From assembly GCA_026122225.1 (NCBI GenBank), contig JANEZZ010000976.1, forward strand, positions 310,001-374,000: a stretch of DNA of 64,000 nucleotides, read 5' to 3'. The notes under the pieces were generated by a model. That model searched no databases and had not been told where the DNA came from. It saw only the letters and a program-made list of their open reading frames with translations. This stretch comes from Heloderma charlesbogerti (Eukaryota; Chordata; Lepidosauria; Squamata; Helodermatidae). Every line of letters begins with the position of its first letter. Position 1 is the first letter of the stretch. The position numbers were made by a program, and so were the translations under genes. Positions 49,467-60,150 of this stretch are shown here, one piece after another.

Positions 49467-49486
49467 TGATCTGACATTCCAGGTTC

Positions 49487-49813
49487 CTAAACAATATTGT
49501 TCTTTACAGCATCGGATTTTCTTTTCCCACCAGACACATCCACAGCTGAGTGTCCTTTCGGGTTTGGCCCAGCCGCTTCACTCTTTCTGGCGCTACTTGG
49601 AAATACCCTCTGCTCTTCCCCAGTAGCACATTGGACACCTTCCGACCTGAGGGGCTCATCTTCCGGCGTCATATCTTTTAGCCTTGTGATACGTTCCATG
49701 GGGTTTTCTTGGCAAGAATACTGGAGTGGGTTGCCATTTCCTTCTCCAGTGGACCACATTTTGTCAGAACTCTCTGCCATGACCTGTCCGTCTTGGGTGG
49801 CCCTGCACGGCAT
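49487..49813 (-). CDS. BovB 5' open frame (ORF1-like), doubtful
   Basis: A 108-codon frame upstream of the main BovB frame and offset from it. It contains wording typical of the BovB 5' region (STGEGNGNPLQYSCQENP). Whether RTE elements make a separate product here is uncertain, and there is no recognised domain. It could be leader sequence or the degraded start of the main frame. Confidence 0.4.
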   Translation of the reverse strand: MPCRATQDGQVMAESSDKMWSTGEGNGNPLQYSCQENPMERITRLKDMTPEDEPLRSEGVQCATGEEQRVFPSSARKSEAAGPNPKGHSAVDVSGGKRKSDAVKNNIV

Positions 49814-50769
49814 AGCTTATGGCTTCACTGAGTTACGCAAGCCCCTTCGCCACAACAAGGCAGTGATCCATGAAGGGGGCAAATAGCGTAGTGGGCGCTA
49901 TTTGAGTTCCCCTTTCTTTTTTGCCGTAATAGCCTACGTAAATATTTATGTAAGATAAAACGGCGAAAAATAGGGAACACAAATGGCGGCCGCCGTAGCC
50001 GCCGCCATTTGCGTATGCTGTTTTGTTTTGTTTTTTGGCCTGCTCTGATAGGCTACGTAAGTATTTAGGGATGTACGAAAGTCACTTACCTTTTTGCCGA
50101 TGTGATTCACGGGGGGGGGGAGGCGCTCCGTCCCTTCCCCCCAGAATCCTGCCCGGCTGGCTCCGCTCCGCAGCGTAAGTATTTAAGTAAGTAGTAGGCT
50201 AAGTAAGTATAGGCTATATAAGTAGGTAGCCTATCACGGCAGCCTGGCTGGATGCAAATGGCGGCCGCTATGGCGGAGTTTTTTTTGCTTAGTCAAAAAC
50301 AAAAGTAAAGGAAAACTCAGCCTGCTAAGGCCATCTGTGTTGTCCTTTGTCTGAGGATTTGAGAACAGGCCAAAGTCATGGATTCCCTGTCATTGAGAAT
50401 CAAGACCCTGTGGTATTTGAGACATTCACCAAGACTTAGGCAAGCATAAAAGTCACTTCTCACCATATCTCTATCTCAAATATATTTAATATATCTCAAA
50501 TATATATTACCTCCCTCCCCTGTAGCCCCAGGCACAATTCCCTAAACAGGCCATAAAACCTAACTATACCTGCTAACTGGCTCCAGCAAGATAGTAGAGC
50601 GTTATTGGATTAAAAAAACAAATTCCCCACCCCTCAAATACTGAATTCCCCATAATTTATTTTAAGACCTCACCTGGTGGATGAAGCTGTTTTTTCATGA
50701 CTATTATTTGTCAACAATGGGTTTAGGTTTTTTTTAAGGTAAATGAAAAATGTTTAAGGTAAAATGAAA

Positions 50770-51180
50770 AGAGCTTGGGGCCAAGTTATCTGAAGGAGTG
50801 TCTCCTCCTATATTAACCTACCAAGCCATTAAGAATATAATCTGAGGCCCTACTCCAGGTGCCTCTACCAAATAAGGCTCCAAGAGAGAGGGTCTTTTCA
50901 GTGGTGGCACCCTGTTTGTGGAATGCTCTCACCTGAGAGGCTCATCTGGAACCTACACTATGGTCTTTCCAGTGCCAGCTGAAGATGTTTTTATTTTCCC
51001 AGGCATTTTAAGAACTGTTTTAGTGTTTGTAATACTCTATTCTGCTGCAAGTTTTAATGTGGTTTTACATGCTGGAATGGTTTTATTCTTTGCCGCTGGT
51101 TTTTTATCTTGGTTTTATTCTACATTGTTTTTATTTTATTGTTTTAATGTTTCTTTTTATGTTTTTACTGTACATTGCCC
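50770..51180 (+). mobile_element. L2-like LINE 3' end, diverged
   Basis: 'gagggtcttttcagtggtgg', 'cctgtttgtggaatgctctc' and the tail 'ttttactgtacattgccca' follow the same order as in 23354-23905 but with many differences. It lies inside the composite element 46155-51372. Confidence 0.6.
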
Positions 51181-51802
51181 AACTCCGGCTGCGGATGGCC
51201 CTGGCTGGCTGCTCCGCAGAGCCGCTGCAGAGCGGAGCCGGCCGGGCAGGAATCCAGGGGGGAGGACCGGATCGCCTCCCCCCATCAAGGATTCCGGAGG
51301 GAGGGACAGAGCACCTCCCCCCACACCGCGAATCACATCCGCAAAAAGGTAAGTGACTTTCGTACATCCCTACCTACAGACCCCAGCATTCCCCAGCACC
51401 ATAGTCCCGAACCAGACCAGGGGGCCCTCTGGTGACTGTTGTTCATTCTTAATTAAACAGTCATGTTCAATGGAACTATACATTTCAAATAATGTGCCGT
51501 TTGGACCCCAACACTCACTCAACTTCTGTCCCTCCCTGTATTCCTGTTCCAGATGCAGTCATACATATTTTTAACAGATCAGCATCTAGCAGCCTTCAAC
51601 AGCAGCCTCAAGCGGGGGGGGGGGGTCTGAACATGCTGAAAAGGGAATTTGTTGTGCTAGGGCCCCTCAGAGCAGGGAGAGACCCCCCTCCCCCTCCGTC
51701 TCTCAGCTGCTATATGGACAACGATGCCCTTGAAAGAGGGAGACATGGCACAGCAGAATGCTCTGATGCATCTGGCCCCACAGCTGAATGGCAGGTGTAA
51801 GG

Positions 51803-51919
51803 CAGCCTTCCCCAACCCAGTGCCCTCCAGATGTGTTGGACTACAACTCCCATTGGCCATGCTGCCTGGGGACAATGGGCATTGCACACATTTGCATGGC
51901 AACCGATTGGGGAAGGTTG
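51803..51919. mobile_element. hAT miniature element (CAGCCTTCCCC family)
   Basis: It starts CAGCCTTCCCCAACCC and ends GATTGGGGAAGGTTG. It is flanked by GTGTAAGG (51795-51802) and CTGTAGGG (51920-51927), a 6/8 match. It abuts another hAT element sharing the same target word on its far side. Confidence 0.75.
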
Positions 51920-51927
51920 CTGTAGGG

Positions 51928-52646
51928 CAGGACTGCAGCACCTCTTTCAACCCGAGGTCCAAATCATGTTCCCATTTCAGAGAAGCTCCTGGGGGCAGCA
52001 TTCCAGTGGTGAGGGCACAGCAGGTGGGGCCAGGGGAAGGGCCAAAATGCCAAAAATACCAGCATGCTTTTGTTTAACATTTGAACCAGCAGTAATGAAG
52101 CCTGTTGGAGAGGCATTTCAACCTTTTAGAATAGGGGGAAAACTGCACAAAAGCTGGGAGATCATCAAACTACTGGTAGTTGGGAGGGAGGGAGCGAGCT
52201 AGCAAGTGAGCGAGCCAGGGGACATAAGAACATAAGAAGAGCCATGCTGGATCAGACCAAGGGTCCATCTAGTCCAGCATGTGTTCACACAATGGCCAAC
52301 CAGCTGTTGACCAGGAACCCGTAAGCAGGTCATGAGCGCAACAGCACCCTCCCATGTTCCCCAGCAACTGGTGTACATAGGCTCACTGCCTCTGGTCCTG
52401 GAGGTAGCACACAGCCATCAAGATTAGTAGCCACTGATAGCCTTTTCCTCCAGGAATTTGCCCAACCCCCTTTTAAAGCCATCCAAATTCGTGGTAGCAA
52501 ATTCCATAGTTTAACTATGTGCTATGTGAGGAAGTACTTCCTTTTATCTGGAAGGGAGCATGGCCATTTTTGAGAACCCCAGAGGGCTGGATTGGGACTC
52601 TCAGGGGGCCAGATTTGGCCCCTGGGCCTGTGGTCCTGCACCCCTG
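51928..52646 (+). mobile_element. hAT (Charlie-like) element, interrupted by CR1
   Basis: It starts 'caggactgcagcacctc' and ends 'gtcctgcacccctg'. It is flanked by CTGTAGGG (51920-51927) and GTGTAAGG (52647-52654). The blocks 'catttcaaccttttagaata' and 'gggccagatttggcccctgg' are shared with 30375-31151. A CR1 fragment fills about 52226-52545. Confidence 0.65.
52226..52545 (-). mobile_element. CR1 LINE fragment, minus strand
   Basis: The plus strand reads 'agaacataagaagagccatg', 'tggatcagaccaagggtcc', 'cagtagccactgatagcc'-like wording and 'cttttaaagccatccaaatt', which is the reverse of the CR1 3' UTR seen at 31280-31445. Confidence 0.8.
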
Positions 52647-52654
52647 GTGTAAGG

Positions 52655-54180
52655 GAATCCCTGCAGCATCACCTCTGCTCAGAAAGCACAGTCCCGTCTC
52701 TGCACCAATGGACTGGGTAATGAGAAAAGCAGGACACCAGGAGGGAATGTTAACTAGGCTATCCCACAGGATGCCCATCTATCCTTCAAGGAGCTGACTG
52801 AAAAACTACTACATATATTTGTTTGAGTGTACCAGTAAAGGGAATCTCCAGTATTAATCGAGACATGAAATGTACCCCAGGTATCAGAAGTATGGAAGAA
52901 CAGAGAGCATCTCTATGCCAACCTAAAATCCCGCATTGAAAACAGGGCTTTCTGCTTCTGTTTTAAATGAAGGAACACAATGGACTCCCTTTACACACAC
53001 TTCCTTCCCCCCTCCTTCTCCCCCTCCTTCTCCCCCTTATCTGAGACTTCCATATGTTTTGTTGATCTAGATCCTCTTCTTGTGGCTTTTCCTTTTTCAC
53101 GGAGGGAACTCAAGCGGAACACAAGTGGGGTAATTTGATAGCTCATTATCTCAGATCTATTTAAAAACAGAATAAAGGCCATTTAGTGCAGGAGACGCCC
53201 TGGAGGTTGACGATGTCATCTAAAGGGCCCGCAAACGTCCGTGAGTAACCAAACTCAATAGCAGGAGAAGAGCTCTGTATGAAGAAGCCCACAGATTACC
53301 ATGTGAATCAGCTGTTGGATTTTTCTGTCTCCTGTTTTCATCCCACACAGGCTGTAAAACAGAAGAGGAGGAGCCCCAAAGATTAAAAACTAAAACGACA
53401 TGGTGACCTCTTCTCCAATGAGTGGGAAGCAACCCTGCCTCTTGAAGTGGAGCGTGCTTTCTTTGCAGGACCTTTTACTGAAGAGCCATTCATCGCCCAG
53501 AGTTTTTCAAAAGCCGGATGCTCCTGATTTGAAAGCAAATGGTTATTTTATGGTCTGCCTTTTTGATTATGAGGGCAAGATTTCAATAGTTAATCACTTT
53601 CTCACCATTTGGTCTTTCCATATAAGTCATTAGTGGTGATGCTTTTGAAATTTCTCAGCCAAATAACCTACTTGGGATAATTAAAGGCTGACTTCCCTCC
53701 TGTCAGTAACTCTTATTTACAAGCATGGCATGCATCACGATTACAAACGCTTAGTGCGACAAACAAGCCATTTGTCTTTTGAGCAGAAAGATACATTATA
53801 TTCTGGTTGGTAACAAGGCAGGGAAAAGCTGTAAAGCATGGAGATTTAAATACCTGCAGCTAATTTGGGGAAATGTATGAGTTGTGGAGTTGAACTGAGT
53901 GAATTTGCCCACAATTCTGAAATGCAGGTCCCTTGATCTGAAACTAGGGTTGCCAGCTGTCTTCCTGCTCCTGTGCTGTTACCTGCATCCTGACATGCAG
54001 ATATTAAGCAAGTGGAGCTTCTCCTGCCATGGCCATCATGTGATGAGGAATGTTCTTCCTTAGGACACAAATGGGCATATGACACCTATCCTCATTTAGG
54101 AATGGGGGAATCTATCAAGCTCAGTCTCCTCAAGGTTCTAGTTTTTCCACTGCTACGCTCATTCCATCCTGGTTCCATGC
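52655..54180. other. Intergenic, nothing recognised
   Basis: No exon or named repeat is apparent. A pyrimidine-rich run lies near 53003-53038. Confidence 0.45.
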
Positions 54181-54189
54181 AAGCTGGGT

Positions 54190-55040
54190 TTTTCCCCCAC
54201 ACAGAAATTTGTACATATTTGGATCCATTCCAATCCAGCTTCAGGCCCGGGGTCAGAAATAACCTTAGTCACCCTGGTAGATGACTTACACCAAGGAATG
54301 GACAGGGAGAGTGCAACTCTGTTGGTTCTCCTGGACCTCTCAGTGGCTTTCGATACCATTGGCCATGGTATCCTTCTGGACTGCTTATCTGGGTTGAGCA
54401 TTGGTGTTATGGTGATCTGGTCCTTCTTGGAGGAATGATCTCAGAGGGTGGTGCTTGGGGATTTCAGCTTTGCCCCATGACCATTGGCCTCTGGAGTGCT
54501 GCAAGGTTCCATCTTGTCCTCTTTGCTTTTCAGTATCTACATGAAACCGCTAGAGGAAGTCCTTCAGAGGTTTGGGCTGCAGTGCCATCGCTATGCAGAT
54601 GACACCTCAGTTCTACCTCTCCTTTCCATCGAAGGATTCTAGGGAGGCTGTTGAATGCCTAGCTGGTTTGGGGATGATGAAGGCAAACAAGCTGAGACTT
54701 CTTCCAGACAAGGCAGAGGTAGAGTGGGTAGTAAAATCAACCAATCTGGATTACATCTGGTCTTAGATGGGGTTGCGCTCCCACTTGAAGGACCAGGTGC
54801 ACCTTGGCTATGCCTCCGGACTCAGCGCTAACTGGGGAAGCTCAGAAGGAGGCAGTGTCCTGGAGGACTTTTTACTAGGTTACGTTGGTACACCAGTTGC
54901 AGCTTATCTAGAAAGGGATGACTTGGCCTTGGTTATTCATGCCCTGGTGACGTCCCGGCTGGACTACAGTGTTTCAAGATGGTTCCGAAGCTTCCTTTGG
55001 TGCAGAATACACAGCTGCCTGGATATTTTGGTGTAGAGTA
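54190..55040 (+). pseudogene. Decayed L2-type LINE reverse transcriptase
   Basis: Translations in shifting frames give 'SSFRPG', 'LLDLSVAFDTIGHGILLD', 'SGVLQGSILSSLLFSIYM' and 'HRYADDTSVLPLLS'. These are the ordered reverse transcriptase motifs of L2 elements, including the YADD box. Several frameshifts and stops separate them (for example TGA near 54437). It continues with weaker similarity to about 55040 and is an old dead copy. Confidence 0.8.
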
Positions 55041-55860
55041 AACCGTAAAGACTGCAGACAGACTAGTCCTTTGTGGCTTACAAACGTCCTACACCTGACA
55101 GGCCTTTCATCCTTCTTGACAACTGGCCTAAATAATGGTTAATTATACTTTGCCGGGTCCTTTAAGCATACTTTCATGGAACATATTTTGAAAAGTCAAT
55201 AACGGGAAAGAGAGAAAAGACAGAGAAATCTTCAAAGGATAAAGGCACCTAAGAGCACCCTCAAATGCTCACTGCATTCAGAATTTGCTCTTTTACAAAG
55301 GTATACATGGCAATTAATTTGTGGAATACATTTCTAGGTTTTGTCTTCTCAGCCCGGAGTCAGGCTGCTCATTATTTTTATTTTATTTGGTATGCCAGAT
55401 ATTTCAAGTGTAAATGCTCACTAGAAATGTCTTTTGGAAAGAAATTCCCTTTAGAATTCTTGCATTAAGTTCAAGCCTTTTATTGAAAGTGTCGCTAAAT
55501 CCTGTTAAATCCTATTTTCACTCAGTCATCAGTAGCTCTGTGCATATATAGATAGAAATAATGCTATAAGGGATTATGCTTGGGGAAAGAACCCTAAGCT
55601 ATCCTTCTCAGTTCATCCGTTACCAGCAAAATATCTTGCTGATTCTTAAAAAGTTCGCCTTAAGCTTCCCGAGTCAAGAGGTTATTGACAAAGCTGCTTT
55701 TCATAGAAGTTCATGTTAATGCCTTACAGAAGAACTTTAGCAGGATCAAACTGTGTTAAAAAGTTTGTGGGGATGAATGTTTAAATGTACAACTAGAAGC
55801 CCAGTCCTATGCATGTTTATTCTGAAGTAAATTCCACTGACCTCATCGGGACTTAAAAAA

Positions 55861-56192
55861 AAAAAAGGTGTCCCCAACCAGTCGTGTCCGACTCTAGGGT
55901 GTGGTGCTCATCTCCATTTCTAAGCCGAAGAGCCAGAGCTGTCCGAAGACACTTCCGTGGTCATGTGGCCAGCATGACTGAACACCGAGGTGCATGGAAC
56001 GCTGTTACCTTTCCCGCCGAGGCGGTACCTATTTATCTACTTGCAATTTCTTGCTTTCGAACTGCTAGGTTGGCAGAAGCTGGGACTGAAGATGGGAGCT
56101 CACTCCGTCACGCAGCACTCGGGTCTCGAACTGCTGTCCTGCTGACCTTCCAGTCTGCAATTCAGCGTCTTAACCACTAAGCCACCTAGTAA
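55861..56192 (-). repeat. tRNA-derived SINE, minus strand
   Basis: Read on the minus strand, the head near 56190 is 'taggtggcttagtggttaag' with the B-box region 'gcagttcgagacccg'. The body runs to 55861, where it ends in 'gtcggacacgactggttggg' and an A/T tail. The 3' part resembles the BovB 3' end, which would make it a BovB-mobilised SINE. Confidence 0.75.
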
Positions 56193-56199
56193 ATTGTTT

Positions 56200-57620
56200 T
56201 GTTTTGTTGCCTAAAGGTGTCTTCTTATGCTTATAAACAAGAAATCCCTCACGCACAGCTGCAGTCACACAGGAGCGGCTTTTCCCTGATGTTATCCCAT
56301 GTGGTTTGGATGACATCACAAAGATGATTCAGAGTGATGGTAACATTTCCTGTCCTCATTCTGAATGGAGATAATGTTTACCTTGTTTTGCAAGTCCCCA
56401 CATTATCACTGAAACAGAAGGCATGTTTCACAAGGGATGATGAGTTTTTTTTCACAAATGATGCCCCCACCTCCATTTTAGGTCAGACGGACCTATTAAA
56501 GACCTACAATATCTGAGACAACAGAGAAAGAAACTCGATAACTTACTGAAGTCAGCAAATAACATATAATGAAAGAAATTAAAAGATAAATGCTAGTACT
56601 CCTGATTCTGAATGCTAGTAAGGATCTTAGTCAGTGTAGCCATCAGCTCTGATTACTTTATATGTGCTATTAGTATAGTAAATTGGCTTTGTGGGGTATC
56701 TAGTTGTTGTTCTTTTAATTACTATCTAGGAAGGTATAGTAAAACTCTACTTAAGAAGAGAAAAATCATTTCTGACTGTGACTATAGGAAACCTGATTTT
56801 CTCCCCAAACAACATCTATGTTTAAAAGGATATATAACATCTCTTCCTATAAATGTACTTTGCCATTGTGCATCCTTATAAAACATTTAAAAGAAAAAAG
56901 TGCACATAGATTTTTCCAAGGCTGAATTGGAAGAAATGAAATAAAATTTAATTTATTAAGAATGGGGGGGGGGATATGCTTTTGTCTACCTCCATTTTTA
57001 TCTCCTCTGAACAAAGATGAGAAGAGAAACTTCACATCACTAAAATATACGTGCTATGATTTGTAAGTCCTTATGAAAAACTATTTGGGGCAGGGGGAGA
57101 AGTAGAAACCATTAGCTGTCATATTCCATAAATAAAATAAAAGATGTATTCAGGCTGTGTACATAAGAAAAAAGGTACACTTTCTTCTATTTCCAAATCA
57201 TACCTTTAAATATTATATTGGAACATTAACAAAAAAGTTTTGCAGTTGTGCAGTCTCTATAAACAATCAAACAGAAAGTTTGATTTTGTCAATGGGAAAA
57301 GAATATATTTTAACTCTGTGTTTTGATACTTTGAAAACTAAGCCTCAATTATAGTGGTACATGTCACAGGAAAATCCTGGTTCAGTCACTATTTTATCTA
57401 AAGGAAATCCATTTCAAATTAACTGGATTTTCCTGTAAATCCAGTCTGCCATTGCAAATTTGTTTTCCTCAGTGTAAAGATGTTGTACAAGTACTCACAC
57501 ATTCAGACAGAGATTTTTCACAGTGGGTAAGAGAGATGAAGGTGTCTTTGCCCTTCTCTTATTCTGCTAGATTAAAGGATTTAGACAGGTTGTGTGTATG
57601 CCACAATTTGGTACAAGCAC
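56200..57620. other. Intergenic, nothing recognised
   Basis: AT-rich sequence without identifiable repeats or exons. Confidence 0.45.
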
Positions 57621-57631
57621 ACACAAAAAGC

Positions 57632-57712
57632 ACAACAGGCTGAGATGCTCAGGAAGTTGAATTCTGTATGTATAGTACAGAATTCAACTTCCTGAGCATC
57701 TCAGCCTGTTGT
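57632..57712. repeat. Perfect inverted repeat, 37-bp arms, 7-nt loop
   Basis: The arm at 57632-57668 ('acaacaggctgagatgctc' onward) is the exact reverse complement of 57676-57712; the loop is TGTATAG. There are no mismatches. I know of no family for it. Confidence 0.97.
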
Positions 57713-58445
57713 TAGCAGTACTGTTAAAAACAGCAACCAAGTTTCTAGTCCTTATGGTAAGATGATACACTTTAAAGTGTGAGGGCAATAGCTGGTGAAG
57801 ACAATGGGCACTTTGGGTAGTGGACAAAATGGCGGAATGTTTTGGGGATTGGTAGGGCAGTGGATAGAGGAAAGGACAGAATAAAGAGCAGTAGCCCCCC
57901 CCCCATAAATTTGCAACTGCGTGGAAATAATTGGAAGGTGCATACAGTGCTGTGAGAGTTCTTACCGCTGAATATGTGCACTTCTCGGTTTACAGTGGTG
58001 AGAACTACTAATCTTGGGCCGCCTCTGCCTCCACTGCATCCCCCTCTGCCATCTCCTGGTTAGGAATCTCTTCCTCTGGAAAAAGGAGATGCCAAAGTAA
58101 CAAAACTGTGCCACAATTTAGTGACAAAAGGCAGGGGGGAAAGCGATGGGGGAGTGCATAACCTTACCCCCTAGTGCTCCCGTTGTGGCCATGTAGTCCT
58201 CTACACCGATGGTCCTGAGGTCATGGGTGAATAGTTTCTCAGATCCTCTGCAACAGGGCACATAGGAGTGGCCACAGGTACCGGCCAAATTTTGATTCTC
58301 CTGGTTCAGAAATTTGTTTTGGGGCTTAAGTGCAGAGTATACTACAGAGCCCTACATGTAGACAGTGGCTTCGAGCATAATTTAAGGCATACTTTTGAAG
58401 ACACCCCCCCCCCATTCCTTCTCCTCTGTAAGAAAGAATGTAATT

Positions 58446-58599
58446 CTCCTCTCTCTTCTGTATTAGTTTTTGGATCAATTTGCAATCCTATACATGTCTA
58501 CTCAGAAGTAAGCCCCAGTGAGTTCAATAGGACTTACTCCTAGGTAAGCGTATATAGGATTGCAAATTGATCCAAAAACTAATACAGAAGAGAGAGGAG
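58446..58599. repeat. Perfect inverted repeat, 47-bp arms around a common repeat core
   Basis: 58446-58492 and 58553-58599 are exact reverse complements. The 60-bp centre is a less perfect inverted repeat of the common reptile motif ('actcagaagtaagcccc', 'aataggacttactcctag'). The outer part ('ttctgtattagtttttgg') is not part of that motif elsewhere in the window. Confidence 0.95.
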
Positions 58600-58679
58600 G
58601 GAGCCTCTCTTCATGAGATGCTAGTCTTCTAAGTGCAGGGAGATTGCAGTTTTCACACATAATTTCAAACATAAGAGAA

Positions 58680-58830
58680 AAAGAATCCAAATGGTGCTAC
58701 TAAAGTGTCAAATCCAACACATTTCAAGCCATACAGACACTTCCTCGGGGAAAGAGAAAGAGTCTGTGTGCCTTGAACTGCTTTGGATTTGCACAATAAA
58801 CATGTTAGTAGCACCATTTGATTCTTTTCC
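58680..58830. repeat. Inverted-repeat element
   Basis: 'gaatccaaatggtgctacta' at the left is mirrored by 'tagtagcaccatttgattc' at the right, about 100 bp apart. The interior also pairs in part. Confidence 0.7.
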
Positions 58831-58953
58831 TTTTTTGCTTGAGGCCATTGACTGGGGTAGCCCTTCTGCTGGTTTGGAATGGCACAATCACAAAGGAAAA
58901 GATTGGCACAAACCCTAGCAAAGAGGCACCCATTAAGGGCAGTGGCCTCAATG

Positions 58954-59551
58954 TAGGGATGTACGAAATGTACTTACCTTTCCGCGGATTATGTTTACGG
59001 TGGGGGGGGGAGGTGTTCCGTCCCTCCCCCCAGAATCCTCGACAGGGCGGGAAGCGCTCCGTTCCTCACCCCTGGAATCCTCGATGGCTGGCTGTGCTCC
59101 GCAGCGGCTCCGCGGAGCAGCCAGCCAGGCCCAGACCATAGCCGTCCGCAGCCGAATTTCAGGCCGCAGAGGGCTCTGGGTAAAAAAAAATTTAAAAAAA
59201 ACCACGTACGCAAATGGTGGCGGCTACGGCTGCTGCCATTTGCGTTCCTTATTTTTGGCCATCTTAGTCTACGTAAATATTTACGTAGACTAAGACACCA
59301 AAAATAAGGAACGCAAATGGCGGCGGCCGTAGCCGCCGCCATTTGTGTACGTGTTTGTTGTTGTTGTTTTTACCCAGTCATGATAGGCTACGTAAATCTT
59401 TACGTAGCCTATCACATCTTGGGGGCGGGGAACCACAAGTCTGCAAATGGTGGCGGCGGCAGCTGGTCAGAAGACCAGCCGCCGCAGCCGCAGCCGCTGC
59501 ACTGGCATTCGGCCTCGCCAAGATCCGTGGCGGAATTCTCTGCCATCCCTA
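58954..59551. mobile_element. Palindrome-bearing hAT-like element, copy 3, perfect target duplication
   Basis: The B end is TAGGGATGTACGAAATG at 58954. The A end is 'ggaattctctgccatcccta' at 59551. CCTCAATG is duplicated exactly at 58946-58953 and 59552-59559. A palindrome of about 150 bp (59203-59353) is centred at 59278/59279 on 'acgtaaat|atttacgt', with arms carrying 'gcaaatggtggcggctacgg' and its mirror. A second small palindrome lies at 59377-59415. At 598 bp with no transposase, it is a miniature form. Confidence 0.9.
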
Positions 59552-59629
59552 CCTCAATGTGTATTCTCAGAGTAGCAGTACATTATAACTTGTTCAAGGC
59601 AACCAAAGTTACTGTGAAGGTTTGAGGCC

Positions 59630-60150
59630 TACAGAGGCAAAGAGGAAAAAAAGTCAAGCCTCCGGGCCTGGAGTTTTTGTTGGGAGGGAGTATCCCTGAG
59701 AGGAGTAGTTTCATTTCCCCAGTCAAGTTTAAAGAGTACTTTCAGTTTTGGGAGAGGAGGGTATAAAAAGAGAGAGCCAGAAAGCTCAGACCAGTAACAG
59801 CAGAGTCAGAAGACCAGAGTGGGAAGACGCAGCCTAGAGGAGTCTAAGTGCAGCTAGGGTAAAGGAACTTGTGTTTTGCAACTTTTATTTTCTCTTAATG
59901 CCTTTTGTATCACTCAGCTCTATTGTGTAAATACCTTTACTTGTGATATGCTTGTTTTAAATTTACCAGTAAACTGTTGTGTTAAACCCCAGGTGTCTGG
60001 AATGTCAGTCACCCCAGGCCTACAGCCTAAACCCTACCTTGTTAGGAAGGGGAAGTTTAAATGAAGGTGGGACTGTTAAGGAGGCAAGAGATCCCTAAGG
60101 AGTTGCTCAGGGGGTCCAGGTCATAAGGGGAACCCTGCCAGTTGCACACT
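59630..60150 (+). promoter_or_regulatory. Possible solo LTR with TATA box
   Basis: A TATAAAA box at 59762-59768 is followed by purine-rich text ('gagccagaaagctcagacc') and later by T-rich and 'accccaggtgtctggaatg' sequence, in the style of a retroviral or Gypsy LTR. AGGCCTACAG occurs at about 59627 and again at about 60015. No coding region is attached. This is inference from style only. Confidence 0.3.

Larger units (their letters stand above)
46656..49878 (-). mobile_element. BovB (RTE-clade) LINE, nearly full length
   Basis: About 3.2 kb on the minus strand, the usual BovB length. The 3' end (left) has the AAC-repeat tail just after the stop codon. The 5' end (right) lies about 410 bp upstream of the first methionine of the main frame. 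GCAAATAGCG is duplicated perfectly at 46645-46654 and 49879-49888 (an eleventh base, T, is ambiguous). Endonuclease and reverse transcriptase regions are both present. The element lies close to the centre of a palindrome in its host element. Confidence 0.95.
46155..51372. mobile_element. Palindrome-bearing hAT-like element, copy 2, with nested insertions
   Basis: The A end is TAGGGATGGTGGAGAATT at 46155. The B end is 'gtgactttcgtacatccctA' at 51372. Flanks CCTACAGC (46147-46154) and CCTACAGA (51373-51380) match at 7/8, so these distant ends belong to one insertion. Left half modules (46385-46640: 'tgataggctacgtaaata', 'caaatggcagtggctacgg') are mirrored on the right (49889-50030). Between them sits a BovB (46656-49878). 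A stray B-type end at 50066 and an L2 fragment at about 50770-51180 are further insertions or rearrangements. Confidence 0.75.
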
